Shown here piece after piece: positions 62,248 through 64,000 of a stretch of DNA of 64,000 nt. Both the position numbers and the translations under genes were made by a program. The DNA comes from JACKDW01 sp964621785. Lineage in GTDB: Bacteria > Myxococcota_A > Polyangia > Nannocystales > Nannocystaceae. Position 1 is the stretch's first letter, and every line of letters starts with the position of its first letter. The notes beneath the pieces were generated by a model. That model had not been told where the DNA came from and searched no databases. It worked only from the letters and a program-made list of their open reading frames with translations. The DNA lies in the NCBI GenBank assembly GCA_964621785.1, contig CAZUPD010000015.1, forward strand, positions 25,491 through 89,490. Direction: 5' to 3'.

Positions 62248-62778
62248 TTAGTCGAGCTTTTGACCGAGCGCGGTACTGTGGGTCGACGGCGCTAGGTCGC
62301 CGAGGCGCACGGTGTGTTTGACCTTCTCCCGCTCTTCGGGCACGACTTGGACATGGGACGGGTGGACTTGGGGGGGCACCGCGACGCCGAGAATCTGTGC
62401 TCGAAGGGCTCGCAGAGCATCGGTGGTGGTAAAGATCCCCACCGGCTTGCCGTGTTCGACAACCACCGCACAACCGTAGCGATGGGCTTCCATCTTGCGG
62501 GCAACCTCGAGCAACGGCGTGGTGGGTGAGCACATGTACGGAGACGGGGCCATGGCCACACCGATTTTCACGTCTTTCGAGTCGATCTGCGCCAACGAGG
62601 CAATCAGGTAGAGATCGCGGGTACTCAACACACCGACGACACTCGGACCGTCGACGACCACGAGGTGGCGGATGTTATTGACGTACATACGCTCGCGCGC
62701 ATCCTCGAGACTCAGCGACGGCGCGATCGTCAGGGGGTTTTTGGTCATGAACTCAGAGATGGTCAGGTCTTGTGACAT
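62248..62778 (-). CDS. CBS-domain pair protein with C-terminal extension (sigma-54 controlled)
   Basis: 176 residues from the ATG at 62778, with GGTGAGGA upstream. Two CBS motifs (I-S-E-F-M-T-K-N-P-L-T-I ... V-V-G-V-L-S-T-R-D; V-K-I-G-V-A-M-A-P-S-P-Y ... G-C-A-V-V-V-E-H-G-K-P-V-G-I-F-T-T-T-D-A-L). A 40-residue tail with a P-P-Q-V-H-P-S-H-V-Q-V-V-P-E-E segment follows. Like the 43.4-kb protein it should bind adenine nucleotides. Divergent from the haem lipoprotein gene, with a sigma-54 promoter facing each way in the 150-bp gap. Confidence 0.9.
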   Translation of the reverse strand: MSQDLTISEFMTKNPLTIAPSLSLEDARERMYVNNIRHLVVVDGPSVVGVLSTRDLYLIASLAQIDSKDVKIGVAMAPSPYMCSPTTPLLEVARKMEAHRYGCAVVVEHGKPVGIFTTTDALRALRAQILGVAVPPQVHPSHVQVVPEEREKVKHTVRLGDLAPSTHSTALGQKLD

Positions 62779-62801
62779 TTGGGTCCTCACCGCATCGAGT
62801 A

Positions 62802-62818
62802 TGCAATGTCCGGGCCGA
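62802..62818 (-). promoter_or_regulatory. Sigma-54 promoter of the second CBS gene (candidate)
   Basis: Minus-strand TCGGCCCGGACATTGCA. Perfect -12 TTGCA and spacing; the -24 box TCGGCCCG has two departures from TTGGCACG. Start near 62791, just upstream of GGTGAGGA. Confidence 0.6.
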
Positions 62819-62898
62819 CCCGGGGGGCGACTTCACGCTTCTTCGCTCATCTCTCATCTCGCACAAATGTAACGATTTGAAGCTCACCGGGTGGACGT

Positions 62899-62915
62899 TG
62901 GGCCCAATGATTGCA
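62899..62915 (+). promoter_or_regulatory. Sigma-54 promoter of the haem lipoprotein gene (candidate)
   Basis: TGGGCCCAATGATTGCA on the plus strand. Perfect -12 TTGCA with GG/GC spacing 10, but the -24 box is degenerate. The start would be about 3 bases before the ATG at 62929. Confidence 0.5.
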
Positions 62916-62928
62916 ACATTTCTCGCCA

Positions 62929-63621
62929 ATGCGCCGAATCGTTGTCCTCGTACCGCTTGCCATGTCCCTCGCATGCGATCCTCTCACTCCAGCGACGGGG
63001 GAACAGGCTTCATCGCCACGGTCCGGTCCGGTCGAAGCGTCCGCAGCCAAAAAAGCCCACCGTGCCGACCTCGATGTCCTCTTGACCAAGGTCCGCGATG
63101 GACTGATTGCGGGCGACCTAGCGAGCGTGAAACGCAGTGCCCAAAAATTTTCGCAGGCTCTCCCAGATGGCGCGCAGCCGCCATTTGACACGATTTCAAC
63201 AACTTCCAAAACGATCTCCAGCGGATCGGATCACAGGGGTGCCGCGACGGCCTTGGTCGACCTCGCGGTGGCGTGTGGGGCCTGTCATCAGAAGCGGGGT
63301 GTCACGCCTGAGGTGCGCTCGCCAACCTCCGCCCAAGACCCGTCCCCGGCGATGCAGATGCAGCTTCATCAATGGGCCGTGGATCGCATGTGGGAGGGCC
63401 TTGTGCGCCCCTCCGACGACGATTGGCGACGCGGGGCACAGGCGCTTGTCCGCGATCCGTTGGCCGACGCCGACCACGAACGTCTCGATCCCGAACGCCA
63501 GGGGTCCATTGAACGTGTTCACAACCTCGCCGACCAAGCTGCGAACGCTCGCGATCTCAAGCAGCGTGCTCGCGTGTATCGCCAGTTACTGCAAACCTGT
63601 GGGGGTTGTCACGGGCAGTGA
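62929..63621 (+). CDS. Lipoprotein with two CxxCH haem-binding motifs
   Basis: 230 residues from the ATG at 62929 (M-R-R-I-V-V-L-V-P-L-A-M-S-L-A-C, lipobox S-L-A-C). The helical mature domain has C-G-A-C-H at about residue 124 and C-G-G-C-H four residues before the end. The first is preceded by A-T-A-L-V-D-L-A-V-A as in helical c-type cytochromes. Two covalent haems are likely, giving an outer-membrane or periplasmic electron carrier or sensor. Divergent from a CBS gene and preceded by a candidate sigma-54 promoter, it belongs to the putative low-oxygen regulon. Confidence 0.75.
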   Translation: MRRIVVLVPLAMSLACDPLTPATGEQASSPRSGPVEASAAKKAHRADLDVLLTKVRDGLIAGDLASVKRSAQKFSQALPDGAQPPFDTISTTSKTISSGSDHRGAATALVDLAVACGACHQKRGVTPEVRSPTSAQDPSPAMQMQLHQWAVDRMWEGLVRPSDDDWRRGAQALVRDPLADADHERLDPERQGSIERVHNLADQAANARDLKQRARVYRQLLQTCGGCHGQ

Positions 63622-63623
63622 GT

Positions 63624-63656
63624 GGTAAAAAATTCCCGCTGTTGGAAAATTTCCCG
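63624..63656. promoter_or_regulatory. Paired upstream activator sites
   Basis: GGTAAAAAATTCCCG and GGAAAATTTCCCGG, about 18 bp apart and 97-130 bp upstream of the strong sigma-54 promoter at 63751. Close to the GTAAAATTTCCC pair at 59.9 kb. Confidence 0.65.
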
Positions 63657-63750
63657 GTCCATGATCTGCACTTTTTTGTGCATGTGCCTACAATCATCGC
63701 TGGCGAAGGGTCGCGGTTTAGATCCTGACCCAAGGGACATTCGATTATCG

Positions 63751-63767
63751 ATGGCACGCTGCTTGCT
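63751..63767 (+). promoter_or_regulatory. Sigma-54 promoter of the SpoIIAA-like gene
   Basis: ATGGCACGCTGCTTGCT: TGGCACG and TTGCT match consensus, GG/GC spacing 10. Start near 63778, with a leader of about 35 bases ending in GAGG before the ATG. Confidence 0.85.
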
Positions 63768-63812
63768 GACTCCTCAGTCGGGTGCGGGGAGCCGCGCTCG
63801 ACCCGAGGCACC

Positions 63813-64000
63813 ATGCACGATACCTACGAGTTCTTCTCCCTGCACACGGATCGTCCCCACACGTTCGGCTTTCGCGTCCGCGGCAAGCTGACCACCAAGG
63901 CGATGGCAGCGTTCATCTCCCGGCTCGAAGAGATCCGCAACGATGGCGGTCGTGCGCGTTGCTACATCGATCTGGTCCGCTATGTCGGGTTTGAGCTCGG
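63813..64000 (+). CDS. SpoIIAA/STAS-like protein, 5' part only
   Basis: The first 62 residues are visible before the window ends. The sequence (F-R-V-R-G-K-L-T-T-K-A-M-A-A-F-I, then G-G-R-A-R-C-Y-I-D-L) follows the SpoIIAA-like/STAS pattern of a beta-strand with G-K-L-T and a helix. Such domains act in lipid or nucleotide binding and partner switching. The start is set by GAGG upstream and by the sigma-54 promoter. Confidence 0.65.
   Translation, partial: MHDTYEFFSLHTDRPHTFGFRVRGKLTTKAMAAFISRLEEIRNDGGRARCYIDLVRYVGFEL

Noticed and set aside
62864..62879. CAAAT-N6-ATTTG inverted repeat between the divergent CBS and haem lipoprotein genes as an activator site
   Set aside because: It lies in the right place but does not resemble the paired TTTCCC sites and occurs once.
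1..64000. tRNA genes
   Set aside because: TTCGAA/GGTTCGA-like strings (for example near 8333 and 43940) were checked, but none sits in a 76-base cloverleaf with an acceptor stem.

Overview
The window looks like about 64 kb of chromosome from a myxobacterium-like organism, most probably close to the Nannocystineae. The evidence is a GC-rich sequence (roughly 60-63 % by eye), many lipoproteins with threonine/serine/glycine-rich linkers, a eukaryote-type Ser/Thr kinase, PAS kinases with an NtrC-type regulator, and many family-orphan genes. Assignment is from gene style only; no rRNA, tRNA or CRISPR was found.

Layout. 1-14.7 kb: a truncated histidine phosphatase, a beta-helix lipoprotein, a RibD/DHFR-like reductase beside a short tandem duplication, a class II glutamine amidotransferase, two zinc-ribbon orphans, a cation/proton antiporter with a TrkA-N domain, a Ser/Thr kinase, a YkgJ-type protein, rsmB and several lipoproteins including a P460-like one. 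14.8-18 kb: ligA and a phosphotransferase. 18.5-29 kb: a papain-like lipoprotein with five tandem C-terminal repeats, a DUF1415-like protein, a molybdenum hydroxylase operon (2Fe-2S, Moco and FAD subunits plus two tiny genes), a DUF1554 lipoprotein and a nucleotide cyclase. 29-38.5 kb: secA, an LD-carboxypeptidase, a BlaI/BlaR1 pair behind a clear operator, a PfkB kinase and an amidohydrolase. 38.5-55 kb: a glycosidase-like lipoprotein, a three-gene orphan cluster, a CBS protein, a DUF2079 membrane protein with a phosphotransferase, tadA, a cytoplasmic-type chemoreceptor, a P-loop kinase, a DUF3626 protein and an ALDH-like shell protein. 55.4-64 kb: a signalling and stress region with a double universal stress protein, a PAS histidine kinase, an NtrC-family regulator, a hybrid kinase with a FixL-like haem PAS, a 47-residue membrane protein, a CBS protein, a di-CxxCH lipoprotein and the start of a SpoIIAA-like protein.

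Two signals stand out. First, seven sigma-54 (-24/-12) promoters precede the Usp, both CBS proteins, the NtrC regulator, the 47-aa membrane protein, the haem lipoprotein and the SpoIIAA-like protein. Five of them have a pair of related A/T-rich sites (about GGTAAAATTTCCC, 17-22 bp apart) 50-140 bp upstream. Together with the FixL-like sensor this looks like one enhancer-dependent regulon, plausibly for low oxygen or energy stress. Second, an interspersed palindrome TTGYANNTRCAA occurs at least ten times exactly and nearly thirty more times with one mismatch, inside genes and between them, far above chance for this base composition. Its role is unknown.
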